DNA of 64,000 nucleotides, taken from CAVZXS01 sp963779325. Lineage in GTDB: Bacteria > Bacteroidota > Bacteroidia > Chitinophagales > Chitinophagaceae. This document shows, one piece after another, positions 55,929 through 64,000 of this stretch. The position numbers and the translations under genes were made by a program. Each line of letters opens with the position of its first letter. The stretch's first letter is position 1. Under the pieces are notes generated by a model. It made no database searches, was not told the DNA's origin, and saw only the letters and a list, made by a program, of their open reading frames with translations. Where the stretch lies: NCBI GenBank assembly GCA_963779325.1, contig CAVZXS010000022.1:124001-188000 (forward strand), written 5' to 3'.

Positions 55929-55996
55929 ACAGTACAGCCGGATAGAGCAACTGCCTTCTAAGCAGCAGGTCTCCCGATTTAAATCGGGACCGGATC
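55929..55996 (+). pseudogene. Decayed tRNA-Arg(UCU)-like sequence
   Basis: The right part resembles a second tRNA-Arg: CCGGATAGAGC (D-arm end), CTGC-CTTCTAA-GCAG (anticodon stem/loop with TCT), a T-arm-like TCCCG/CGGGA with an 8-base loop, and CCGGATC as an acceptor 3' strand. The 5' acceptor strand and the first half of the D stem (GCT of GCTC) are missing, replaced by A/T-rich sequence running from the terminator. Not expected to be functional. Confidence 0.6.
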
Positions 55997-56075
55997 ACTG
56001 AAGTGACAAATCGAAATTTTCTTCGGTTTGTTCAATTTCGTTTTGGTTGAAAACCTTGCCTATACTCTATATCAG

Positions 56076-56101
56076 CCGCACAGCTTCATTAAGCTGTGCG
56101 G
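56076..56101. repeat. Perfect 11-base-pair hairpin downstream of the rhamnulokinase
   Basis: CCGCACAGCTT (56076-56086), loop CATT, AAGCTGTGCGG (56091-56101). No T-run follows on either side. It may mark the end of the rhamnose operon, which stops at 56200, or be a structural RNA element. Confidence 0.55.
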
Positions 56102-56199
56102 TTCGATAATGGAATCCATTAAAAGTGAGTTTTTCCGGATATATCGAACGGATGCAGTTATACTGCCATTTCATTTATAATGATTTCAAGTAGCTTTAT

Positions 56200-57579
56200 C
56201 TATAATGTTGTGTTGTGTACAACAGAGTACAATTTTAAATCAATGATATCCGAAGGAAGTTGTTTTGAATTCCAGTGCTTGTGAATTGCCAAAGCCGCAC
56301 CTAATGCAGATGCCTGAGCAACAGAAGCTGCATATACTTCTATATGAGGAAATGCTTCTGCAAGTAAAAACATATAGATTGGATTTTTACTAAAGCCCCC
56401 ATCAACAAAAATTCTTTTTACCTGCGTTCCTGCTAAAACAAGATTAGTGTTTTTTATCTGCTGCATTATTATATCACTTATCAATCGGTGATATGCTTCT
56501 TCGTAGCAGGAAAAATCATCTAAAACCCTGAATTGAAAATTTGATTCCCTGTTGCCGGTCGTTTTATTTTTAAGCGGCATACTATATTTCAGCCGGTTTA
56601 AAATCTCATTATCACAAACAACACCTGAATAATAATGAGCCGGTTTTTTAAAATGCGCTGCCAAATTCTTGACCTGCTGTTCATGCTCATGTCCTGCAAA
56701 CAATCTTGATGCTTTTACCGGTTTCCCTTCATAAGAAAGATAGCAGAGGCAATCCTGCGCCAATTCGTTATCTGTAAGCACAGAATGATTGAATGGATTC
56801 AGGCTTATACACCAGGTGCCTGTTGATAAAAGAATAAAAGGTTCATTAAAAGAAGAAAAGTATGGTATCAATGCGGCTGAACTGTCATGCAGTCCTGCGC
56901 CTACAGGTATGGAATTATTGATATAGCCGGCAATTTCAGTACATGGTAAAATCGGCGGGAATTTTTCTGTAACACATTCCTTATTTATCCAATCATGGTA
57001 TTGACAGTTTTGAAAATGCCAGAGGTTTGTGTGGCAACCTATGCCGGTTATATCTGAATAAACTGTGGATGTTAAAACATAATTCAGGTATTGCGGAAGA
57101 TGCAGGGCATATTTTATTTTTGCAAAAACTTCAGGCTGTTCATATTTTAACCTGTATAGCTGCATTCCTGAATTGAGATTGCCTAAAACCGGCGATGCTG
57201 TTTGCTTTGCAATTACGCTTTCACCGCCGTAATCATTGTAAAATTTTTTTTGCAGTTCCTGTGGATACGGTTTAAGGTAATTATAAAGCGGAGCAATTAC
57301 TTTTCCGTCTTTATCAACATAAACAAAACCGGCGCCATAGGCGGAGAAATTGACTGCTTTAATTTCAAATCTTTCGTCTTTTGTTATTCTATCGAAAGAT
57401 TTTATTATCCACTCCGTCAGTGCAAATACATCTTCACAGGGAAAACCATCTTCATCAGTAATCTCAATAAATTTTTTACTTTCTTCAAATACTAATTTGT
57501 ACTGCTCATCAAACAGTAAAACTTTTTTATTCGTTTTACCAACATCAAATATTGCTATGACGGGAATGCGGCTCATCAC
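56200..57579 (-). CDS. rhaB: Rhamnulokinase (FGGY carbohydrate kinase)
   Basis: 459 residues, FGGY sugar-kinase fold. Phosphate-1 motif IFDVGKTNKKVLLFD at the start, adenosine motif VDGGFSKNPIYMF and final AQASALGAAL near residues 400-440; catalytic Asp in PVGAGLHDSSAAL. It phosphorylates L-rhamnulose to L-rhamnulose 1-phosphate, judged by operon context, since the fold alone would also fit fuculose or xylulose kinases. Its first four bases overlap the end of the isomerase gene (ATGA), suggesting translational coupling. Last gene of the operon. Confidence 0.88.
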   Translation of the reverse strand: MMSRIPVIAIFDVGKTNKKVLLFDEQYKLVFEESKKFIEITDEDGFPCEDVFALTEWIIKSFDRITKDERFEIKAVNFSAYGAGFVYVDKDGKVIAPLYNYLKPYPQELQKKFYNDYGGESVIAKQTASPVLGNLNSGMQLYRLKYEQPEVFAKIKYALHLPQYLNYVLTSTVYSDITGIGCHTNLWHFQNCQYHDWINKECVTEKFPPILPCTEIAGYINNSIPVGAGLHDSSAALIPYFSSFNEPFILLSTGTWCISLNPFNHSVLTDNELAQDCLCYLSYEGKPVKASRLFAGHEHEQQVKNLAAHFKKPAHYYSGVVCDNEILNRLKYSMPLKNKTTGNRESNFQFRVLDDFSCYEEAYHRLISDIIMQQIKNTNLVLAGTQVKRIFVDGGFSKNPIYMFLLAEAFPHIEVYAASVAQASALGAALAIHKHWNSKQLPSDIIDLKLYSVVHNTTL

Positions 57580-58850
57580 AATCCTGTTGATACTGTTTTA
57601 TTACCTCTTTCTTTTATCAGTTTCTCTCTCACTTTTGACTCCCTGTAAAAATGCAAAGGATTCAATGCTCCGCCGCTTCTCAGTCTTGCTTCGGCTGCAA
57701 TACTTCTTACATCTGTACGGAAAGTGTTTTGCAAAATTTCCTGTGCTGCCACCACATCGTTTGCTTCCTGTGCAGCATTCAATTTATTTCTGTCAACCAA
57801 TAAGGAGTGTGTGTAGGCTAGCATGATGGCATCTACCGATTGCAGCATATCTTCCAAGGGGTCTTTTACATTATGGCTGGCATCAATCATCCATCCCAAA
57901 TCTGTTGCATGGTTCATGTCCCTTGCATCCATACCTTCTACCAATTCATTAAAAATTAAAAACAACTGGTATGGCTTGATACTTCCAACTGTTAAATCAT
58001 CATCACCATATTTACTGTCATTAAAATGAAAGCCTGCAAGCTTTCCTTCCATTAATAATAAAGAAACAATCTGTTCAATATTAGCATTGGGTAAATGATG
58101 ACCCAAGTCAACTAATGTATAAGCTTTAGGGCCTAATTTGTTTGCATATAACAATGACTGCCCCCAATCTCCAACTGTCATTGAATAAAAGTTGGGTTCA
58201 AAAGCTTTGTATTCAATAAATATTTTCCAGTCGGCGGGTAATGCAGCATATATTTCCTGCAAACTTTCTAATGTATTTTGAAATGCTTTTCTGAAATTCA
58301 ACTGACCCGGAAAACAACTGCCGTCACTCAGCCAAACGGTTAATGCCTGCGAGCCTAGTTCAACCCCATGTTTAATGACTTCAATATTATGTTCGATGGC
58401 TTGTTTGCGAATTGACTTGTTTACATTTTGTAATGAACCAAACTTATAACTGAGTGATTGATTTTGTTGGTCTTGAAATGTATTGGAATTAACTGCATCA
58501 AATTTTAGATTTAATGCTGATGCTGATTTTTTTATTGCTGAATAGTCTTTTGGAATATCCCAGGGAATATGCAATGATATGGCGCCGCTCGATTGATTGA
58601 GTGCATTCAGCAAACCCACATCTTCCATTTTTTCTTCTAATGAACGTGGTTCGCCGGCACCTGAAAATCTTCCAAACCTGGTGCCGCCTGTACCCAGCGC
58701 CCAGCTTGGGATGGCTACGTTAAAATCACTCAGCTTTTGAAGTACGGCTTCAATGTTTTTTACTCGGGCTGCAACGAAATCGAATTTCGTCTTATGTTCC
58801 GTAAGCAGGGGTTGATTATGCTCTTCAATCATTTTTTTTTCAATCAGCAT
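57576..58850 (-). CDS. rhaI: L-rhamnose isomerase (RhaI type)
   Basis: 424 residues of the xylose-isomerase-like TIM barrel. Metal and catalytic residues are in WKIFIEYKAFEPNFYS, YTLVDLGHHLPN, GFHFNDSKYGDDDL and the final TDVRSIAAEARLR. The ALGTGGTRFGRF segment near residue 60 is a hallmark of the RhaI (Pseudomonas stutzeri type) rather than the E. coli RhaA family. It converts L-rhamnose to L-rhamnulose in the cytoplasm. Nine bases separate it from rhaM and it overlaps rhaB by four. The start may also be the second Met, six codons further on. Confidence 0.92.
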   Translation of the reverse strand: MLIEKKMIEEHNQPLLTEHKTKFDFVAARVKNIEAVLQKLSDFNVAIPSWALGTGGTRFGRFSGAGEPRSLEEKMEDVGLLNALNQSSGAISLHIPWDIPKDYSAIKKSASALNLKFDAVNSNTFQDQQNQSLSYKFGSLQNVNKSIRKQAIEHNIEVIKHGVELGSQALTVWLSDGSCFPGQLNFRKAFQNTLESLQEIYAALPADWKIFIEYKAFEPNFYSMTVGDWGQSLLYANKLGPKAYTLVDLGHHLPNANIEQIVSLLLMEGKLAGFHFNDSKYGDDDLTVGSIKPYQLFLIFNELVEGMDARDMNHATDLGWMIDASHNVKDPLEDMLQSVDAIMLAYTHSLLVDRNKLNAAQEANDVVAAQEILQNTFRTDVRSIAAEARLRSGGALNPLHFYRESKVREKLIKERGNKTVSTGL

Positions 58851-58859
58851 ATAAATTGT

Positions 58860-59174
58860 TTATGGCAAATAAAATACTTCTTTCAGGGGAATTGAAACAG
58901 GTGAATTGTCGGAGTTGGTTTCCATAATATCTTTCATATAATCCCACCACTTTTTCATTACAGGGTGATGAGGAAGCTCTTCCGGCTTCAGCGATTCTTG
59001 CGCTTTTAAAACGCCAAACAAACTATTGGTTTCTTCATCAAGGAAAATAGAATAGTCGCTGATACCCGTTTCTTTCAATAGTTCTTTGAGTTCCGGCCAA
59101 ACAGCATCATGACGCTTTTTATATTCATCTTCATATCCTTTGAACAATTTCATTTTGAAAGCAATTCGCAGCAT
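58860..59174 (-). CDS. rhaM: L-rhamnose mutarotase
   Basis: 104 residues, the normal RhaM/YiiL length. The conserved catalytic His is in KKRHDAVWPEL, the sugar-stacking Tyr in GISDYSIFL and the Trp pair in MKKWWDYM. It interconverts the alpha and beta anomers of L-rhamnose so that the isomerase gets its preferred form. It sits 5 bases after the aldolase gene stop in the same operon. Confidence 0.94.
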   Translation of the reverse strand: MLRIAFKMKLFKGYEDEYKKRHDAVWPELKELLKETGISDYSIFLDEETNSLFGVLKAQESLKPEELPHHPVMKKWWDYMKDIMETNSDNSPVSIPLKEVFYLP

Positions 59175-59179
59175 ATTTT

Positions 59180-61334
59180 TTATCTTACAAAAGCTGAAGC
59201 AATACCCCCATCCACATTCAATACATTACCTGTTGACTTAGCCAACAAGCCACCTACAAAAGTAAAACAGGCATTGGCAATATCTTCCGGCAAAATTATT
59301 TCATTTAGCAAAGTACGACCTGCATAATAGGCCGGCAGTTCGTCCACTTTAATGCCATAAGCCTTTGCCCTTCCTTCGGCCCAGCCACCACTCCAGATAT
59401 TGCTACCTGAAATTACTGCATCAGGGTTAACAACATTCACTCTTATTTTATCTTTTCCTAATTCAGCCGCATTTAATCTGGATAAATGCAACTGTGCAGC
59501 TTTTGCAGAACCGTAGCCGGCATTATTTGGGCCGCTTACCAACGCATTCTTACTTACAATATTTATTATATCACCGCCAAAGCCCTGCTTCCGCATGATG
59601 TCAACAGATTTTTGCGTAACTAAAAATTGTCCTTTCACCAATACATCATACAACAAATCCCAGTCCTCTTCTTTATGTTCTTCAATTGGTTTAGAAATAG
59701 AGAGACCTGCATTGTTTACAATAATATCAACACCGCCAAAAGCAAGAGCTGCTGTTAGCAATGTTTGATTCATTGTATCGGCTTTCGTTACATCCAGTAC
59801 ATCAGCTGTAACAACATCTTTACCATATTGATTAATGAATTCCTGTTTTGCTTCCTCTAATCTTTCTGCATTATTATCTGATAAAATAATGCAAGCGCCT
59901 TCATCAGCAAACTTTTTGGCAATTGCTTTTCCGATACCTCCGCCACTGCCTGTAACCAATGCCACCCTTCCACTTAATGCTTTTGGTTTTGGCATTCTTT
60001 GCAGTTTGGCTTCTTCCAGTAACCAGTATTCAATATTAAATGCTTCCTGGCGCGGCAATGATAGTGTATTCACTCACTGCTTCGGCCCCACGCATTACAT
60101 TAATGGCATTGATATAAAATTCTGCGGCCACCCTTGCTGTTTGTTTATCTTTTGCAAATGTGAACATGCCAACACCCGGATACAAAATCACAACAGGGTT
60201 TGCATCTCTTATTGCCGGACTGTTTGGATGCTTGCAGGTATTCATAGTAGTCCGTGTACATTTTCCTGTAAGCATCAAACAAAGGAGTTAATTTTTCTTT
60301 TAAATGGTTACATCAGATAAATCTTCAGCAGTTGTTAGATTTAAAACAATGGTGAAATTTTTGTCCGCAAAAAGTGGTCAGGGCAACTGGTGCCTAAAGG
60401 TGCCAATCTTTCTAAATCATTTGAATTGATGAACTGCAATACTCTGTCATCATCTGTAAAGTGACCAACGGCCCAACGGCCCAACGTAGGGGATTCGGGC
60501 AACATCACTACCGGAACAAAATCCTCGTAATATTGGAGCAAGGGTTGCTGCTTTTTTTAATCTTTCATCCTTTGCCAAAGAGGAAATTTTTTGCCCGCCA
60601 AAAGTTTCTTTCCTTCCTTTACGGGATTGTCGTCTAAATATTCTGCACAACGTTCAATTACTTCCAATGTGTTGATATAGCTTTCATAAGCCGTATCGCC
60701 CCATGTAAACAATCCATGAGAGCCAAGCATAATACCACGTATGCCCGGGTTTTCATCAAGGCATTGTTTTAACATCAGCCCCAATTCAAAACCGGGCTTC
60801 TGCCATTTTACCCACCCAATTGTGCCGCCAAATAATTCTTTTGTAATTTTTTCACCGTCTTTTGCAGCGGCAATGGCAATGGCTGCATCCGGATGTAAAT
60901 GGTCAATATGTTTGAATGGAAGAAAGCCATGCAAGGGTGTATCAATAGAAGGAGCTTTGGATGCTAAATCGTAAATGCAATGATTAAACAACTCTACTAT
61001 TTCATCTTCAAACTCAAGGCCACGATATACATTTTTTAAACTTCTCAATCTGTCCACATATAAAGCTGCCAGCCCACTGCGTTTCATCGAAGCCAAATCA
61101 CCACCGCTTCCCTTTACCCACATTACTTCTGTTTCTTTCGCGGTCAACGGATCTTTTGCCATTGCTTTACAAGATGTATTGCCACCACCATAATTGGTTA
61201 ACCTTAAATCTGCTCCCAGTAAATTAGAACGATAAACTAATAAGGCCACTTCATCACCGGCAAGTTCTGCTGCTTTTTCTTCATCCCACAAATAACTGAC
61301 ATGTTTGAAATCAGTTCTTTACTGTTATTGACAT
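59180..61334 (-). pseudogene. Bifunctional rhamnulose-1-phosphate aldolase/lactaldehyde dehydrogenase, multiple frame breaks
   Basis: About 717 residues when repaired. The N-terminal class II aldolase domain has ITNYGGGNTSCK-like LRLTNYGGGNTSCK, PSIDTPLHGFLPF, HIDHLHPDAAIA and GLFTWGDTA (zinc histidines). The C-terminal short-chain dehydrogenase has the NAD motif VTGSGGGIGKAIA, VNNAGLS and the active YGSAKAA. The two halves split rhamnulose 1-phosphate into dihydroxyacetone phosphate and L-lactaldehyde and oxidise the latter to lactate. I count at least six frame changes between 60050 and 61320. Removing one A at about 61315 turns the start into MSITVKTDFKHVSYLWDEEK. A repeated GTTGGGCC string lies at about 60464-60485. 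The gene starts 3 bases after rhaT. Confidence 0.82.
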
Positions 61335-61337
61335 ATG

Positions 61338-62459
61338 TTAAAGTTTTTTACTTTTTTTAATTTTCCATGCAGAGTAATTACCATAACCCACCAGTAATAC
61401 TGATAATAATTATGGTGATAATTCCTGCTGCTAATTGTTGTTGTTGTTTTCTTGTTTACGCCTTTCCATTCTTTCAGTACCAGCCCCCACATATTTGCCA
61501 CGAGTATGATAAATGCCATGTGCAATATCCATGAACTTGGCCCATTGCCTAATTTACTTTCGCCCATGCCATAAAAGAAGAATTGAAGAAACCAAGTGGT
61601 TCCTGCCAGTGCAGAAAACAAATAGTTTTTTACCAATGGTGTTTTTTTATTACTATAATCGCCAAATGTTTTGTTTCGGGCATTTAATATCATGCACCAG
61701 ATAAAGTTGGTGGTTAACCCACCCCATAACACCACTACATAAGTTACATTGTTTTGATATAGAAAATTTCCTTGCCCGGGATTGGCCGCTTTCCATATTT
61801 CGTTTGCAGTATCTGCCATTGGTTTGCCTGCTTCCAAACCAAAATTGAAACAGGCACTAAGCACACCGGAAACAATGGCAACAAACATACCCAAGCCAAA
61901 TTTATATTCTGCCTTTGTTTCTATTCCATGCGGGTCAGTTGCGGCAGATGATGAAAGTTGTTTTTCTTTCATTGTGCCGGCTTTGCCACAAATAATAATA
62001 CCAACAACACACAAAGCAAGACCGGCTAAAACAGTAAGACCCCAGGTGGAACCAACCAGCATACTGAAAGTATCTTTACCTTCTTTTGGAAACACATCAT
62101 AATAAACAGATGGAATCAGATGCCCCGAACACCATACATAAGCCCAATATGATACTGCTGCCCAATGAAACACCGAGATAGCGTACGCCGAGGCCATAAG
62201 TTAAACCACCAATACCCCACAACACGCCAAACAAATAAGCAATACCAATGGTAGATGAGCTTGCCTGTTTAATAATATCGCTGAACCCGGGAATAGTAAG
62301 ATATGCAGCCAAAGGCGGAACAATGAACCAGGAAAATATACCACCCACAATCCAGAAACTTTCCCAATGCCAGCCCTTCACTTTTTTGTATGGCATATAA
62401 AAGCTGCCGGAGGCAAAGCCGCCGATAAAATGAAATATAACTCCTAATATAGCCTGCAT
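61338..62459 (-). pseudogene. rhaT: L-rhamnose/H+ symporter RhaT, frame-broken
   Basis: About 370 residues when repaired, with 10 membrane spans. MQAILGVIFHFIGGFASGSFYMPYKKVKGWHWESFW at the start (shown here only as the family opening), GGLTYGLGVRYLGVSLG and LIPSVYYDVFPKEGKDT are RhaT hallmarks. One frame ends MVFGASDSICLL at about 62100, while the next frame carries HLIPSVYYD; one base near 62115-62125 is wrong. Near the C-terminus the frames must change at least once or twice more to give GIITIIIIS, then VLLVGYGNYSAWKIKKSKKL and the stop at 61338. Imports L-rhamnose freed by the rhamnosidase. Confidence 0.82.
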
Positions 62460-62544
62460 ACGTTTATTTTTTATTCAAAAAAATGTTTGATAAAATTACT
62501 TTACTATAAAAAACCGGTCACAGACTGTCTGCAAATTGTTTTCA

Positions 62545-64000
62545 CTATTTTGTTTTAGATAAAATTTTAACGGGCCTCATCAATCCTGATTCCAATAATT
62601 TTGCATCTGCCCCATAAAAAGGCATCGTTGTAAATGTAATTTTATTTTTTACATCGGGTTGTGCATCTCCAATAATACGATTAACCCAAAGATTGGTTAC
62701 ATGTATTTCTATAGTGTTATTGCCCGGCTTTAAACTACTTGTTACGTTTACCCTAAATGGCTTTTTCCAAACTACTCCTGCGGGCTTACCATTAATGGTT
62801 ACTTCTGCAATATTTTTTACATCGCCAAGGTTTAGCCACAATTCTGTATTTTTTATAAACCAAGCTGCGGGGACAGTAATTGACTTTGTATAAGTTGCAG
62901 TGCCGGAAAAATATTTTATACCGGCATCTGTATTATTACTAAATGAAGTTAACTCATTAAAAACTGCGTTAGCCGGGGCGCCTCTTTCTTTTTGAAAACT
63001 TACATTCCATGCACCGGGTACTATTGCCAGTTCTTTAGTTTTTACGGCGGGCTGCAGAACATTTGAATTATTTTTTGCGGCTTTATTTCTAAATACTATA
63101 AACACGGCATCTCTTGACTCAAGGTGTACTTTTACAGTAGTTACGCCATTGTCTATTTCGTAAGATAAAGCCTCTGTTTTTCCGGTTTCTGCAAACCATA
63201 GTTCAGGTATTTTATTTCCAATACGAAAAGTGACGTCAATATTTTCTTCGTTATCACCTCTGTTATTTAGCCAATAAATATCTGCCGTTTCTGCAGCATT
63301 TATTTTTACATTACTGCGATGTACGTATAAAATTTCAGCATGGTTGTTTTTTATTACAACATCTTCCCGGACACCGTTAGTTTTTAATACATCTGCATAA
63401 TTTTTCGTTTCTGAAACTCCAACGCTGTTCCAAATTTTACTAACCAAATTATTAAATTCAGTTTCATCATCTATAAGACCGGGGGATTGTTGCGGTTTAA
63501 AGCCGGCTATTTTTGCACCGGCATTTACTAATTCTTCAATCTTTTTCAACACAGGCAGCGTCATCATTTTAGTACTTTCATCCAACACTAACAAACTGTA
63601 AGCAGCTCCGCCAGTGCAATAATTTTTCCGTTTTGTACTTTCATTTGTTTTAATGCGGTGGCATTACAAAAATCATATTCATAACCGGGTATGTTTGGTA
63701 ATTTTTCTTTAAACTGCCAGGTAACATTTGTATTTTCTCCATACATAATACAACACATCTGCCACAAATTTCCCTTGTTGTAATAAATAGCTGCTTCTGC
63801 CTAAATAGTTCATCCATGCTTTTGCACCTGCACCGCTCCATGTTTCCTGCCTGGTAAAATATTGGCCAAATGGCCCGAGTGAAAAGCCCGGCATTTTATC
63901 ATCTAAAGGTTGATGTACCGATGTGTGAATTACAAAACGGTTGAGGCCCGATGCCATTTCTAAGTCTGCAGTACGTTTTAGTTTTTCCGGATGCCAGCTA
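62545..64000 (-). pseudogene. GH106-type alpha-L-rhamnosidase (5' end off the window, frame-broken)
   Basis: The minus strand is open to the window edge. The piece entering from 64000 reads LNRFVIHTSVHQPLDDKMPG, SLGPFGQYFTRQETW and RSSYLLQQGKFVADVLYY, the catalytic-region pattern of glycoside hydrolase family 106. The frame then changes at about 63715-63745 and about 63650-63700, and once more near 63615 (repair gives GAAYSLLVLDEST). After that it is intact to the stop at 62545, with a C-terminal galactose-binding-like domain (GTATYTKSITVPAAW ... NTELWLNLGDVKNIAEVTING). It releases terminal L-rhamnose from polysaccharides outside the cytoplasm. First visible gene of the rhamnose operon. Confidence 0.8.

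Noticed and set aside
55929..55996. Second functional tRNA-Arg
   Set aside because: The 5' acceptor strand and part of the D stem are missing and the T loop has eight bases.
56076..56101. Intrinsic terminator
   Set aside because: The stem is perfect, but no T-run follows on either strand, so it is listed only as a hairpin.

Overview
The window looks like chromosomal DNA of a member of the Bacteroidota, most likely family Chitinophagaceae. The evidence is: a SusC/SusD pair, type IX secretion (T9SS) C-terminal sorting domains, the futalosine menaquinone gene mqnE, GxxExxY and DUF2683-type small proteins, promoters of the TTTG / TAnnTTTG type (the best sits in front of a tRNA), almost no Shine-Dalgarno sequences, and many small palindromic intergenic repeats. 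The assignment rests on recognised families and could not be checked against a database.

Layout. 0-5.5 kb: a B12-binding-type radical SAM protein (cut by the window edge), a DbpA-like RNA helicase, a small conserved protein, hutI, and a lysine/alanine-rich histone H1-like protein. 5.6-11.3 kb: a two-gene periplasmic molybdenum hydroxylase (iorAB type), hutG and mqnE. HutI and HutG are the last two enzymes of histidine breakdown to glutamate. 11.6-22.3 kb: a large secreted M43 metalloprotease with a T9SS signal, a nucleoside-permease-like transporter, an orphan antitoxin-like protein, thioredoxin, DNA polymerase III alpha, and a beta-propeller lipoprotein. 22.4-31.7 kb: an NlpC/P60 lipoprotein, a TPR histidine kinase/LuxR response regulator pair, an unknown lipoprotein, an S74-type repeat protein, an esterase and a MOCOS-like aminotransferase. 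One palindrome occurs both before the kinase and before the unknown lipoprotein and may be the regulator's operator.

31.8-39.2 kb: a polysaccharide flippase, a GxxExxY nuclease-like gene next to a perfect long hairpin, an M1 peptidase, an oligopeptide-type binding protein and a T9SS cargo protein. 39.3-45.6 kb: a minus-strand unit of DeoR regulator, SusC, SusD and a DUF4397 lipoprotein. 45.8-55.7 kb: envelope genes: an OstA-like protein, an MCE/MlaD protein, two tandem cell-wall amidases, a divergent LptD-like protein, a PlsC acyltransferase, then uracil-DNA glycosylase. 55.7-56.1 kb: tRNA-Arg(UCU) with a textbook promoter and terminator, followed by a decayed second tRNA-Arg-like sequence. 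56.2-64 kb: an L-rhamnose operon on the minus strand: GH106 alpha-L-rhamnosidase, RhaT symporter, fused rhamnulose-1-phosphate aldolase/lactaldehyde dehydrogenase, RhaM mutarotase, RhaI isomerase and a rhamnulokinase.

A pervasive oddity is single-base frame breaks in about ten otherwise well-conserved genes (small gene at 3.1 kb, hutI, mqnE, esterase, aminotransferase, T9SS protein, susC, rhamnose aldolase, rhaT, GH106). Many lie in short homopolymers and restore the family sequence if one base is removed. This fits indel errors in a long-read or low-coverage assembly better than biological decay, although the 60.0-63.8 kb stretch is dense enough that real decay cannot be excluded. I found no CRISPR array, prophage, insertion sequence with a transposase, or rRNA.
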